Shown here in pieces: positions 48,351 through 56,837 of a DNA stretch of 64,000 nucleotides. The translations under genes were made by a program, and so were the position numbers. Numbering within the stretch: position 1 is the first letter of the stretch; each line of letters opens with the position of its first letter. A model generated the notes under the pieces. The model worked only from the letters and a program-made list of their open reading frames with translations. It had not been told where the DNA came from and ran no database searches. This stretch comes from an uncultured Eubacteriales bacterium (GTDB lineage Bacteria; Bacillota; Clostridia; Oscillospirales; Acutalibacteraceae), in assembly GCA_910584745.1 (NCBI GenBank), contig CAJUDG010000001.1:186001-250000 (forward strand), read 5' to 3'.

Positions 48351-48934
48351 GTCTCTCCGTCACTTTCGTCAAGGTAGGTCGCTTGCAGGTCGGCCACATG
48401 GAGCAGGACCGCCAGCGGGAACTGACTGAAGGCGTCGCTCATGGCGTGGCTCCCGCCCTTGACCGATTCATCGAAGCCTCCCATGTGCCAGCGGATAGCC
48501 ATAGCCTCCTCACGGGTCAGCTTCATAAAGCCGTTGATGATGTAGACCGACTTCTCTCCGTGTCCGTAAGGGAGCTGGTCGTTCACGATGTAGAACGGGT
48601 ACTGCTCCCACTGGCCCTTGTCGTTCTTGCGGTTCCTCATCTCCACGCCGTAGAAATTGGCCTTGCAGATGTCGTGCAGCAGGCCGCAGACGGCGATGGC
48701 CTCAGCGGTCGGCCCTTGGTGCGCCGGGGTGAGATTCTCCTCCAGCTCGCACAGGGCCTTCAGGCGTTCGTAGACGTGGACGCTATGTTCCACCAGACCG
48801 CCGGGCTGTGCCAGATGAAAACGGGTGGAGGCCGGGGCGCTGAAGAAGTCCGTGGACTCCAGCCACTTCAAGAACTCCTCGGCGCCGGGCCTATTGACGT
48901 TCTCTTGGTAGATTCTCAGGAACTCATCTTTCAT
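48347..48934 (-). CDS. HD-domain phosphohydrolase
   Basis: 195 residues. HD signature VCGLLHDICKA plus upstream histidine (GLVEHSVHVYERL) and later GHGEKSVYIINGF and RWHMGGFD. HD proteins cleave phosphate esters of nucleotides. Encoded with MazG-like and replication genes, so a role in nucleotide metabolism is likely. Confidence 0.85.
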   Translation of the reverse strand: MKDEFLRIYQENVNRPGAEEFLKWLESTDFFSAPASTRFHLAQPGGLVEHSVHVYERLKALCELEENLTPAHQGPTAEAIAVCGLLHDICKANFYGVEMRNRKNDKGQWEQYPFYIVNDQLPYGHGEKSVYIINGFMKLTREEAMAIRWHMGGFDESVKGGSHAMSDAFSQFPLAVLLHVADLQATYLDESDGET

Positions 48935-48950
48935 GGTGATTCTCCTCTCT

Positions 48951-49100
48951 TTACTGAATAATCAGGGACAGCAGGAACAGGCCGCCAGTCGTCAGCTCCA
49001 TCAGGATGAGCCGTCGGCCCTCCCGGTCGTCTTTAGATGCGATGCCTCCGAAGAGGGACAGGAAAGCTCCGACCAGCATCAGGATTCGGAAGAACGTCAT
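48951..49100 (-). CDS. Small two-pass membrane protein (49 aa)
   Basis: Two hydrophobic segments (FRILMLVGAFLSLFGGIA and LILMELTTGGLFLLSLII) flank a charged loop with KDDREGRR. ATG at 49100 overlaps the DUF5131 stop. Function unknown; could be a membrane-acting superinfection or lysis helper. Confidence 0.65.
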   Translation of the reverse strand: MTFFRILMLVGAFLSLFGGIASKDDREGRRLILMELTTGGLFLLSLIIQ

Positions 49101-49864
49101 CACGTTCCATCCCCTCCTTCCCACGGAAATTCCCTGAGCATATTTTCTTCTCCCACAATGGGCAGTAAGCTGTCCTTCATAAAGATAGCCGTCCCCCTCG
49201 CTTTTGCTATTTCCACCACAGCTTCTATCCATTCCCGCTTTGGCTGGTGCTTCTGGCTTCCTGGGCCGGTCATAGCGCCAAGGATAGTCCATCGAACCTT
49301 CCCAGCTGGGTGACCCTCTGCCCGTGGAAACGCTTGCATCATCGGCTCGATACTGACGAACGTGTTGTGGCGTTCGCTCGACGCAAATAGGGTAGTCGGG
49401 GTTGGCATAGACGAGCCATACCAGAAATTGTCTTTCTCCGGCAATTTACCGTCTTTAATAAGGCTCTTATACCGCTTTGGGTTTTTCGTCAAGAACAGGT
49501 ATTTGTGCTGGGGCGCTTTCTTGCAAGCGTCAAAAACCTCCTCTATCCACTCGACCGGCACCCACTCACCGAACAGGTCGGCCATGCTGCAAACAAAAAT
49601 GGTCTGCGGCTTCTTTTTGCGCTGGGGCTCCTTCAGGCGATAAGCGTGAAAAGTGGGTTCAAACAGGAAGGGATAGGGGTTATTATCAAATTTGTTATCC
49701 AACATATGTGAGCCGCAGTGAGTTGCTGGATATCCGCTAAAATCCGGCAGCTCCTTCCCAAACCTCTGCGCCACGCGCCGGGCATAGCAGTATTCGCACC
49801 CATGCAGGCAGCCGGTCACGGGGTTCCATGTGGCATCGCACCACTCAATCTTTGTCTTCTGCAT
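49100..49864 (-). CDS. DUF5131 (Gp37/Gp68) radical-SAM-like protein
   Basis: 254 residues. Starts with KIEWCDATWNPVTGCLHGCEYCYARR, a CX3CX2C cluster as in radical SAM enzymes, then FVCSMADLFGEWVP. Phage Gp37/Gp68 family; its substrate is unknown. Next to a PP-loop ATPase, which may point to a nucleic acid modification step. Confidence 0.87.
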   Translation of the reverse strand: MQKTKIEWCDATWNPVTGCLHGCEYCYARRVAQRFGKELPDFSGYPATHCGSHMLDNKFDNNPYPFLFEPTFHAYRLKEPQRKKKPQTIFVCSMADLFGEWVPVEWIEEVFDACKKAPQHKYLFLTKNPKRYKSLIKDGKLPEKDNFWYGSSMPTPTTLFASSERHNTFVSIEPMMQAFPRAEGHPAGKVRWTILGAMTGPGSQKHQPKREWIEAVVEIAKARGTAIFMKDSLLPIVGEENMLREFPWEGGDGT

Positions 49865-49878
49865 ATATAATCCTCCTT

Positions 49879-50703
49879 TTATCCGTCATAGCACCCGCAT
49901 GGTGCGCCGCACAAACATCCTCCAGGCGAATCTCTAAACAGGTCATCAAGGGTTATCTGAGCAGCTTCCCACTTCTTGTTCTCAAAAAAAGCTTCCTTGA
50001 ACTGCTCCCATGACCAGTCACGGCCAAGTCCTTTGACTGTCTTCAGGTTCGGAGCTGCGTTATGCTCCATATCAACAGCCCTTTGAAACAGCTCTGGATA
50101 TTTCTCCCACAACGCCACTATCTCAGCCTTTTTCATTGACGGGCAGAAGAAGCACGAACTTTTCCCCGGTAACGGAAGGCCAGCTTCCTCAATGATGAGT
50201 ATGCACTGTTGCCGAGTCCATCCCCACTCATAAAGCGGATAATGCGCCTCGTACTTCTTGTCTGCTGCATTTATCGGGGCAGCATGACTAACTCTTCTGG
50301 TCTCTCCTGCATCATACCCGATGAATTTATGGACACGCCCCCCTGTAGCCCATACCTCTTTGCATTGTGGATGATTATTACAGAAAATCTCCTGTGGGCC
50401 AATCTTGTGCTTCAGGCTACATCTCTTGTACCCGTATGCAATTGCTGGAAGCGTTCCATTTTGCAGACACTCCTGCTCCAAGGTAAGGCGGTTCCCGTCT
50501 TTGTCAGTCTTATACACCGTGATAATCTTCGGCAGCCCATGAGCCGATAGCCACCTGTTGAATATTTCGATGTACTCGTAGGTGTGTGGTTGCTCTCCTC
50601 CGGGGTCAGCAAACAAGATGAGGTCAACAGGGATTCCGTGCTGGTGCATCCCTATAATCATGGCCGTACTGTTCGTGCCGCCCCCAAAACTAACTACATT
50701 CAT
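49879..50703 (-). CDS. PP-loop ATPase, PAPS-reductase family
   Basis: 274 residues. PP-loop SFGGGTNSTAMIIG at the N-terminus, then FADPGGEQPHTY and a late cysteine pair GKSSCFFCPS plus CLCGAPCGCYDG at the C-terminus. These enzymes activate substrates with ATP for sulfur or nitrogen transfer. In phages some act on DNA or tRNA; no specific partner is proven here. Confidence 0.85.
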   Translation of the reverse strand: MNVVSFGGGTNSTAMIIGMHQHGIPVDLILFADPGGEQPHTYEYIEIFNRWLSAHGLPKIITVYKTDKDGNRLTLEQECLQNGTLPAIAYGYKRCSLKHKIGPQEIFCNNHPQCKEVWATGGRVHKFIGYDAGETRRVSHAAPINAADKKYEAHYPLYEWGWTRQQCILIIEEAGLPLPGKSSCFFCPSMKKAEIVALWEKYPELFQRAVDMEHNAAPNLKTVKGLGRDWSWEQFKEAFFENKKWEAAQITLDDLFRDSPGGCLCGAPCGCYDG

Positions 50704-50876
50704 GCCCTCAGCTCCATATCCGGGAGAACCTCACAGATGTGGATGGAGGAAACGCCATTACCGTCATCGGCAGATTTCAGCAGCTTTTTCCATGCGTCTA
50801 CTCGGTTCTTAGCCCTCACAATGGCCCCTGCTTGTACTTTTGTGGTATATTCAATAATTGCTACAAACTTCATCAT
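50700..50876 (-). CDS. Small hypothetical protein (58 aa)
   Basis: MMKFVAIIEYTTKVQAGAIV, mixed alpha/beta, ending DMELRA. Has AAAGGA eight bases before ATG. Overlaps the PP-loop gene by 4 bp. Not recognised. Confidence 0.6.
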   Translation of the reverse strand: MMKFVAIIEYTTKVQAGAIVRAKNRVDAWKKLLKSADDGNGVSSIHICEVLPDMELRA

Positions 50877-50901
50877 AAGTCTCATCCTTTCTGTCTGCCA
50901 T

Positions 50902-51288
50902 TTAGAACGGCAGGCCATCGTCGCCGTCCATCATCTCTTGGAACGTGTCCCCGCCGGAAGGCTGAGAAGCCGGCTGTCCGTCCTCCGGCTTGCTGTCGCC
51001 GAAGAACACTTGGTCGCAGCGCAACTCAGTGGCCTTCCGCTTCTGGCCGTCCTTCTCGTAGGTACGGGTTGTCAGGACGCCGGATGCCTCAATCCGCTTG
51101 CCCTTCCTGAAGTGACGGCAGACGAACTCAGCTTTCTTCCCCCACGCCACGCAGTCGATGAAGTCCGTCTTATCCTTCACGCCGGGACGGTCCACGGCGA
51201 CCGTGAACGCCGTCACCGCCTTGTTGCTCTTGGTGTACCTCAGCTCGGGGTTTTTTACAAGACGCCCGCTGATTGCTATGATGTTCAT
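50902..51288 (-). CDS. ssb: Single-stranded DNA-binding protein
   Basis: 128 residues from ATG 51288: MNIIAISGRLVKNPELRYT, VTAFTVAVDRPGVK, FIDCVAWGKKAEF, typical OB-fold SSB, with an acidic DGDDGLPF tail for protein contacts. A ribosome site AGGAG lies upstream of the ATG. The frame continues upstream without a stop (see the 51591 entry). Confidence 0.9.
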   Translation of the reverse strand: MNIIAISGRLVKNPELRYTKSNKAVTAFTVAVDRPGVKDKTDFIDCVAWGKKAEFVCRHFRKGKRIEASGVLTTRTYEKDGQKRKATELRCDQVFFGDSKPEDGQPASQPSGGDTFQEMMDGDDGLPF

Positions 51289-51591
51289 GGGGTAGCTCCT
51301 CTCGTCATCGTAATAGTCCAGCTCCAGATAATTCTTGCCGAACTCTGCCCGGAAATCTGCGACGCTGGCTTTGTGCTGCATCATGTACCTGACCTGCCAG
51401 AACTGCTTCAGGGCGTCGGCGGTGGCCCGGCATTGATGAGCGGCGTATCTCCCGTTGCGGTGGCAGCTATCCCCGCACAGGCCGACCTTCAGGCCGAACC
51501 GTTCGGACTTGCTGCGGAGGGCAGCCGGAAAAACATGGTGTTCCTCCAGCCACCCCACCCTGCCGCACAGGAAGCAGGTTCCGTAGTACAA
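50902..51591 (-). CDS. HNH-like zinc domain in frame with SSB
   Basis: TTG at 51591, immediately after the previous stop, opens a frame of about 100 residues (CFLCGRVGWLEEHHVFPAA, GLCGDSCHRNGRYAAHQ) that runs in frame into SSB. The HHxF and CxxC motifs are of HNH or zinc-finger type seen in stand-alone phage proteins. It may be read as a 229-residue fusion, or as two products through the internal SSB start. The TTG start is inferred from coupling. Confidence 0.6.
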   Translation of the reverse strand: MYYGTCFLCGRVGWLEEHHVFPAALRSKSERFGLKVGLCGDSCHRNGRYAAHQCRATADALKQFWQVRYMMQHKASVADFRAEFGKNYLELDYYDDERSYPMNIIAISGRLVKNPELRYTKSNKAVTAFTVAVDRPGVKDKTDFIDCVAWGKKAEFVCRHFRKGKRIEASGVLTTRTYEKDGQKRKATELRCDQVFFGDSKPEDGQPASQPSGGDTFQEMMDGDDGLPF

Positions 51592-52449
51592 TCACTCATC
51601 CCCCAGCTCTTCACCCGGCTCCTCATAGGGGTAGTCGGCGGATTCGTCCTCTTCGCCTTCTTCGACTGCCACCTCGAAGAGTGTCTCATTACATTCATCG
51701 CAACGGATGACCACACTGTTCGGCCACAACTCACAGACGATGGCATGGCCCACATGAGGTGCAAGCTTCTCAGCAGAGCAATAAAAACGGTCCTTAGTGC
51801 TAAAGCCAGAGGAAAGAACCGCTTTGCCATTAGAGCGTACAGTGTACATACCCTGTTCTCTACACACAACATCCATGTCCTCACCTACGAACTTGCAGAG
51901 GTAATCAAAAGGGCTATCTCCGGTCTTCTTATGGCCGTCAGAAACGTCCTGTTGCTCCCCAGCGTCCTCAGATGCAACCTGCTCTCCACCATCCTCCAGC
52001 TCCCGATAATCGGCGTTTATAACCGTTCCGGCTGGGAGCGCCGGAGGCTCCGGCATCTGTATGACGTTGCTGCCCTCGGTGTCGAACAGGGTTACTTGGC
52101 CGTCGTCGATGTTCCGCATGACGTACTGGCCGCTGTCCCGGTCCCACACCAGCTCATAGTTACCGCCGAGGCTGCCGGTCTTCTTGTCCTTCACCTGCAT
52201 GGCACTGGAGATTTCATGCTTGAAGGTGGGCTTCACAATGTCCCGCATGGCCTCGTACTCATGGACCTCGAAGTCACGGGTTTGGTCCTTCTCCAGCTTC
52301 ACTCCCACCTTGATGTTGAGGGTGCCCTCTTCGCACTCGAACTTCTCCATACCACTCAGCAGCTTGCGGAGCATCTGGTCGAAGTCGGTCTTCAGAGCGT
52401 TGAATGTGTCGCCGTTCAGCGACATGGGGTAAACTTTTGTATCACACAT
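51592..52449 (-). CDS. Hypothetical early phage protein (285 aa)
   Basis: Not recognised. N-terminal 120 residues are conserved-looking (YPMSLNGDTFNALKTDFDQM, ECEEGTLNIKVGVKLEKD). Middle is acidic and unstructured; C-terminal 90 residues contain IRCDECNETLFEV, a possible zinc knuckle. Sits between RusA/DnaC genes and SSB, so a role in replication or recombination is likely. Confidence 0.65.
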   Translation of the reverse strand: MCDTKVYPMSLNGDTFNALKTDFDQMLRKLLSGMEKFECEEGTLNIKVGVKLEKDQTRDFEVHEYEAMRDIVKPTFKHEISSAMQVKDKKTGSLGGNYELVWDRDSGQYVMRNIDDGQVTLFDTEGSNVIQMPEPPALPAGTVINADYRELEDGGEQVASEDAGEQQDVSDGHKKTGDSPFDYLCKFVGEDMDVVCREQGMYTVRSNGKAVLSSGFSTKDRFYCSAEKLAPHVGHAIVCELWPNSVVIRCDECNETLFEVAVEEGEEDESADYPYEEPGEELGDE

Positions 52450-52461
52450 GGATATTCCCTC

Positions 52462-52746
52462 CTATTGTTTTCCCGCACCACCGTCCGGGGCTTTCTTCAG
52501 GTCTGTCAGCTCAAGTCGGCAGATGCCGGGAATCGTAAAAATTTTTGCGCAGACGTCCTCCTCCTCACAGCAGTTGAGCATATACTGCATGACCGCTTTG
52601 ACGCATTTCTCGGTCTTATCGTCGCTCATGTCCGTTGCAAACCGTGCGTCAGGAGGGCCGTCTTTTACGGGTTTCGACTTGCATAGCCGGATTTCGTTAC
52701 TCAGGGCTGTAACCATGATGTCGATGTCGTCCCATTTAATCGCCAT
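52462..52746 (-). CDS. Hypothetical protein (94 aa)
   Basis: Helical, with cysteines (MQYMLNCCEEEDVCAKI, ICRLELTDLKK). Not recognised; between RusA and the 285-residue protein. Confidence 0.6.
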   Translation of the reverse strand: MAIKWDDIDIMVTALSNEIRLCKSKPVKDGPPDARFATDMSDDKTEKCVKAVMQYMLNCCEEEDVCAKIFTIPGICRLELTDLKKAPDGGAGKQ

Positions 52747-52761
52747 CGTTTCCCTCCTTAC

Positions 52762-53190
52762 TCATTCTCGACTTTCAATCTCTTCGATGGTCACGACCAC
52801 CTTTGGGTCTTCCCCATAGAACTTCCTGACCATGCTGTCCACGACCTGAGCGTCGTCACGGTAGGCGATGCCGTTCAAAGAATCGCAGATAACCTTTCCC
52901 ACGTTGTCCCAATCGGGCTTCTTCGTGGGGCGGATTTTCCTATCAAGCATGGCCTGCCGCTTCCGCTTGCTTACAGACTTCGGGATGGGGTAGTAGGCAA
53001 AAATCCGAACGTCCAGCATGGCGTCATCCGGGAACTTCACCCCTACCTGCTGCCGGTACTCGGTCTTCACCAGATTCTCATACAGCACCGTCTCATCCGG
53101 GGTTCTGGTATGAACATGGCCGCAGACGGTGGAGAACCGGGGGCGGCCCTTGCCTTGCGGGTCTCCATGGATGCAGAACTTCGCCCTCAC
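52762..53190 (-). CDS. rusA: RusA-family Holliday junction resolvase
   Basis: 142 residues, GTG start at 53190 behind AAGGAGGTGGAGGA. Contains GDPQGKGRPRFST and the RusA signature KKPDWDNVGKVICDSLNGIAYRDD with catalytic aspartates. Cuts four-way junctions made during phage recombination. Confidence 0.92.
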   Translation of the reverse strand: MRAKFCIHGDPQGKGRPRFSTVCGHVHTRTPDETVLYENLVKTEYRQQVGVKFPDDAMLDVRIFAYYPIPKSVSKRKRQAMLDRKIRPTKKPDWDNVGKVICDSLNGIAYRDDAQVVDSMVRKFYGEDPKVVVTIEEIESRE

Positions 53191-53516
53191 TCCTCCACCT
53201 CCTTCTTCGCCGCCAGATTCAGCTCGTACTCCAGATGAAAATACTCCTTTACGCCGTTCCTCTTCTGGAAGAAACACCTGACTGTGTACTTGTTCCTGAT
53301 AAGCACTGTCGCAACGGTGAGCTGGTCAGCCTCTTCGTCTATGCTGATTTTGTTCTCCACCGGCTTCTTTCCTTCATTCCAGAACTCCAGAAAGTAGTCG
53401 TAGCTCCTGCTCCCGGTCCTGCGCTGACTACCAGACCTGACCGTGTATTTGTTCTTCAGAAGGACAGCCGCCACAGCCGAGCGGTCTGCCTCCGATGTGA
53501 TGTAGAGCCTATCCAT
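53187..53516 (-). CDS. Hypothetical protein with internal duplication (109 aa)
   Basis: Two similar halves: ITSEADRSAVAAVLLKNKYTV... and DEEADQLTVATVLIRNKYTV..., each followed by a basic segment and an aromatic strand (YFLEFW, YFHLEYE). This tandem repeat suggests a pseudo-dimer. ATG at 53516 has GAGGAGGGAGACG upstream. Function unknown. Confidence 0.7.
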   Translation of the reverse strand: MDRLYITSEADRSAVAAVLLKNKYTVRSGSQRRTGSRSYDYFLEFWNEGKKPVENKISIDEEADQLTVATVLIRNKYTVRCFFQKRNGVKEYFHLEYELNLAAKKEVEE

Positions 53517-54393
53517 CGTCTCCCTCCTCCATGTACGTCTCAAATTCTTTGAACCGGCGGTTGGCCTCAGCCTTCCGCCACGACCGTCCGACGAACTCCA
53601 GCGGGTAGCACATCTCAAAGATGCGGTCGTAGATTCTCGTGTACCGAATATCCGTCGCCTGCATCAGCTCATCCAAGCTGAGGTTTGTTGTCAGGATGAC
53701 AGGCAGCTTGGCCCGGTATCGGCTGTCCACGATGTCGTAGACCTTCTCCAACGCAAAGTCCGTGCTACGTTCAGCTCCGAGGTCGTCGATAATCAGCAGC
53801 TTGGCACGGTTCAGCCGGGAAATCAAAACGCTGTCATCTTCCTTGAAGTTCATCATGGACTCCAGCAGCTTCACGAACGATGTCATCACCACCGACCGGC
53901 GGCGATTCAGCAGGTAGTTTGCGATGCAGGCGGCGGCGTAGGTCTTGCCGGTTCCTACCCCGCCGTAGAACAGGAGGCCCTGATTCTTCTCCATCATCTC
54001 GTTGAAGCACTCCGCATACCGGCGGCACAGCCTGAGCTGACGGGCGTTCTGCTTTGTCTGCTGGAAGTTCTCAAAGGTGGCATCGGCCAGCCGGTCGTCC
54101 ATGAGGCTCTGCCTCTTCAGGGCGGCGACGGCCTCCATCTCCTTACGCTCCTGCTCTAACCGTTCCTCCCTCTCAATGGTCTTTTTCCGGCACTCGCAGG
54201 GGACTCCGACTGTCATCTCCCTCGGCATACCCGACGAGCTGAGGTTCTCCGGCAGATGCACCACGAGCTGCTTCCGTGTGTGGCACTTCCCGCAGCAGAG
54301 AAGGCCATCGTCATCGAGATAGTCACCGTCAACCTGAGCGTTGTTTCTGTTCGCTGCTTCTATCACGGGTTTCAGCAGGTCCATTCCGTTCAT
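53509..54393 (-). CDS. DnaC-like helicase loader ATPase
   Basis: 294 residues. N-terminal zinc-like CCGKCHTRK and CECRKK cluster, Walker A GGVGTGKT near 147, Walker B KLLIIDDLGAER near 205 and sensor-like TTNLS. Loads the replicative helicase with the initiator encoded next. Confidence 0.92.
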   Translation of the reverse strand: MNGMDLLKPVIEAANRNNAQVDGDYLDDDGLLCCGKCHTRKQLVVHLPENLSSSGMPREMTVGVPCECRKKTIEREERLEQERKEMEAVAALKRQSLMDDRLADATFENFQQTKQNARQLRLCRRYAECFNEMMEKNQGLLFYGGVGTGKTYAAACIANYLLNRRRSVVMTSFVKLLESMMNFKEDDSVLISRLNRAKLLIIDDLGAERSTDFALEKVYDIVDSRYRAKLPVILTTNLSLDELMQATDIRYTRIYDRIFEMCYPLEFVGRSWRKAEANRRFKEFETYMEEGDDG

Positions 54394-55175
54394 TGTTCAT
54401 CACCCCATTTCTCAAATGGATTTGCTGGTTTGCTCTGGGGCGCTGTCTGGACAGTCTCCTTGCTGGCCTTCTCCAGACCGGGCCTCTTTTCCCTCACTCG
54501 GTCAACGACCCAGCTCAGGATGGCCCGGTAGTCGCTCTTGTAGGTCCGTCCTTTGGCCCCCTTGTAGTTGTCCAGCTCTTCGATGCAGGCCAGTGTAAAC
54601 GTCTCTCCGAACTGGCTGACGAGCTTGTCATATTCCTGCTCAGTCATCTTGACGAACTCGGCATACTTCTTTTTCTCTGGCCCATCCTTGGCCTTCTTTT
54701 TCTTGGGCGCAACCGGCTCATCGGAGGGTGGAGGCTCTTCTGGCGCAGGCTGCGGCCCCGGTGCCTCCGGCTCCGCCGTGGGCGTTTTGGGGCCGCTGGC
54801 CTGCTTCTCTTCGCTTCGCACACGCCTCATGCGTTCTGCGTTGTTCTTTCTGGTGCGCTGGAGTTTGTACCACTGTTCCTGCCACTGGTCCCAATCGTGA
54901 ATCAGGATGTCATCACCTGAAGCATCGAGCCAACCGGCTTCAAACAGGGCGTCTACAACGGCTTCGGGACGGATTCTGGTGGTCCCGGCAAGGGCATCTT
55001 CGATGTCCTCCCGGCTTGCCTCCAAGACCTTGCCGGTTTCATCGGCGTTGTTCATGCCCCAGAACCACAGGAAATTCAGGATGCCGAGAGACTCTGCCTT
55101 GCTGGTCTCCAACAGCCTTGCCAACCGCCTGAGCTTCGGGCCGTCAACCTCCTGATAAACACTTATCCATGCCAT
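54390..55175 (-). CDS. Replication initiator, DnaD-like
   Basis: 261 residues. N-terminal winged-helix (WISVYQEVDGPKLRRLARLLE), a Pro/Lys-rich linker and a C-terminal helical domain (YDKLVSQFGETFTLACIEELDNYKG). Overlaps the DnaC gene by 4 bp. Typical initiator-loader pair of phages. The phage origin may lie in this gene; no clear iterons were seen. Confidence 0.82.
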   Translation of the reverse strand: MAWISVYQEVDGPKLRRLARLLETSKAESLGILNFLWFWGMNNADETGKVLEASREDIEDALAGTTRIRPEAVVDALFEAGWLDASGDDILIHDWDQWQEQWYKLQRTRKNNAERMRRVRSEEKQASGPKTPTAEPEAPGPQPAPEEPPPSDEPVAPKKKKAKDGPEKKKYAEFVKMTEQEYDKLVSQFGETFTLACIEELDNYKGAKGRTYKSDYRAILSWVVDRVREKRPGLEKASKETVQTAPQSKPANPFEKWGDEQ

Positions 55176-55212
55176 CCCTTCACCACCTTCGCACAGTATC
55201 TCAGCCGGGGCC

Positions 55213-56115
55213 TCAGCCTTCCGGCTCCTCGCCTTCAGGTCCATTTTCAGGCGGTTGCTGAGATTCCCGCTGGGCTTCGCAGGCGTCCATCAGCTTCTCG
55301 ACGACCTTCTTGTAGGCCGACTGCTTCATGCCGGTGGTGGAGGTAAGCCCGATTTCGGCAATCAGGCTCTTGACGATGGCGTTCCCTTCCTCTGTGCCAA
55401 ATGCTTTCTGAGCCGTGCGGAAGAGCATCTGGCGCTGTTCCTGCGTAATCACGGGGTCCTCCTCTTCCGGGGGCTGCTCATCGCCGACTTCGGTGTACTC
55501 GACCGGGATTGCGCCGGAGGCAATCATCTCGTCCTCGGAGTAGACGCCCTCATAGTCCTTCGGGAAGGCGTCCCGGACGCACTGGCTGATAGCCACCTTG
55601 TTAATCATGGTCGCAGGCTTGGACTTCCAGTTGGCTTGGCCCTTGTTATACTCGCTGAAGGCCACCTCTTTGAAGGCCGTGCGCTCCTTTCCGTTGCGAA
55701 CGAAGAACACCCGGCACCAGCCGCCCAGCAGTTGCTCTCCGGGGTAGAGGCAGCACCCCTCTTTCTGTATGACCTCATTACCCCGCAGGACAACGATGCC
55801 GTCCTGCTTATACAGGTAGTCAGGATGCTCGAAGGCTCGACGAAGGTAGGCGTCCTTGCCGACCACCATCTGAGCGGGGTCGTCCTTGCTGTACTTGATG
55901 AGGTAAACTTCGCCGTTTACCAGCGGGTTGAGTCCCTGCATCTTGCAGGTGTTCATGAAAAACACCAGCTCTTGGTCGCTGGTCAGCTCCGCCCGGCCCC
56001 GGACCAGATACTTCTTCACAAAGGGCAGGTCCAGCTCAACATGGGTTCCGAGGACATCGTAGCTCACAACAAGGGCGTTGCTCTCAGCCTTGCTCATAGC
56101 GGTCGTCATTTCCAT
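55213..56115 (-). CDS. recT: RecT/Bet family single-strand annealing protein
   Basis: 300 residues: LTSDQELVFFMNTCKMQGLNPLVNGEVYLIKY, WKSKPATMINKVAISQCVRDAFP. Characteristic RecT/Bet family. Anneals single strands and works with the exonuclease encoded upstream. C-terminus is acidic and variable. Confidence 0.93.
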   Translation of the reverse strand: MEMTTAMSKAESNALVVSYDVLGTHVELDLPFVKKYLVRGRAELTSDQELVFFMNTCKMQGLNPLVNGEVYLIKYSKDDPAQMVVGKDAYLRRAFEHPDYLYKQDGIVVLRGNEVIQKEGCCLYPGEQLLGGWCRVFFVRNGKERTAFKEVAFSEYNKGQANWKSKPATMINKVAISQCVRDAFPKDYEGVYSEDEMIASGAIPVEYTEVGDEQPPEEEDPVITQEQRQMLFRTAQKAFGTEEGNAIVKSLIAEIGLTSTTGMKQSAYKKVVEKLMDACEAQRESQQPPENGPEGEEPEG

Positions 56116-56825
56116 TACCTCCTAAAGCTCATTTTCGCCACCTCACGGTAGGCGATGCCGGGGATGGCGATGCTCCCCTTGGATGCCCGAATCAGCCGCA
56201 TGACGGCTGCTTGGTCCACCGGGCGAAGCTCCATTCCGTTGAAGTTCACCGGCACCTTCGCTGTGTTGATGCTGGTAATCTCCCAATCCTTCGACGTGCT
56301 GACGCCGGAGACCTTGGGCTTGACCGGTGCCGGTACGGAGTAGCCGGTGGCCTCATCCATGACCACAGCCTCTTCCACAGCAGCTTCAGCCCCTTCCTTG
56401 TCCCCGGCGGCCTCCAGCGCCATCGCCTCTTTGAGCTTGCGCTCCCGCTCCTCCTCAGCGGCCCGACGTGCGGCCTCCTCAGCCTCCCGGCGGATGCGCT
56501 CCTGCTCCATGAGGTAGTCGCCCATCGTCTTCTTCACAATTTTCTCAGCGTTCTTCAGCGGGGTCAGCATGGCCTTCTCGCGGTCGCATACCGCCTTGTG
56601 TGCCTGATATGCGCTGTCCTTCATGGGCTTGAAAAAGCCCGTGACCTCGGCGGCCTTCTGCTTCAGCAGCTTTCCGAACTCACTGGCGGCCTCGTAGTCC
56701 TCCGGGGTCTGGATGACGAAGCTCTCCGCCCGGAGCTCAATGTCCGTGACCTCTTGCGTGAGCTGTTGCTCGTCCACCGGCTCCAGCTCAGGCATGACCG
56801 CCACAATGCTCTCTTTCTGGTTCAT
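56115..56825 (-). CDS. Coiled-coil recombination-associated protein (236 aa)
   Basis: Long central coiled coil (KAMLTPLKNAEKIVKK to AARRAAEEERERKLKEA) between structured ends. It stands between exonuclease and RecT genes, as do DUF1351-type proteins in many phages. Likely assists recombination. Shares one base with the RecT start. Confidence 0.7.
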   Translation of the reverse strand: MNQKESIVAVMPELEPVDEQQLTQEVTDIELRAESFVIQTPEDYEAASEFGKLLKQKAAEVTGFFKPMKDSAYQAHKAVCDREKAMLTPLKNAEKIVKKTMGDYLMEQERIRREAEEAARRAAEEERERKLKEAMALEAAGDKEGAEAAVEEAVVMDEATGYSVPAPVKPKVSGVSTSKDWEITSINTAKVPVNFNGMELRPVDQAAVMRLIRASKGSIAIPGIAYREVAKMSFRR

Positions 56826-56837
56826 CTGTTGTACCTC

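Noticed and set aside
50584..52686. 700-residue plus-strand open frame
   Set aside because: It is antisense to SSB and early genes with good start signals, has no recognisable domains, and long antisense frames are common in this GC-rich DNA.
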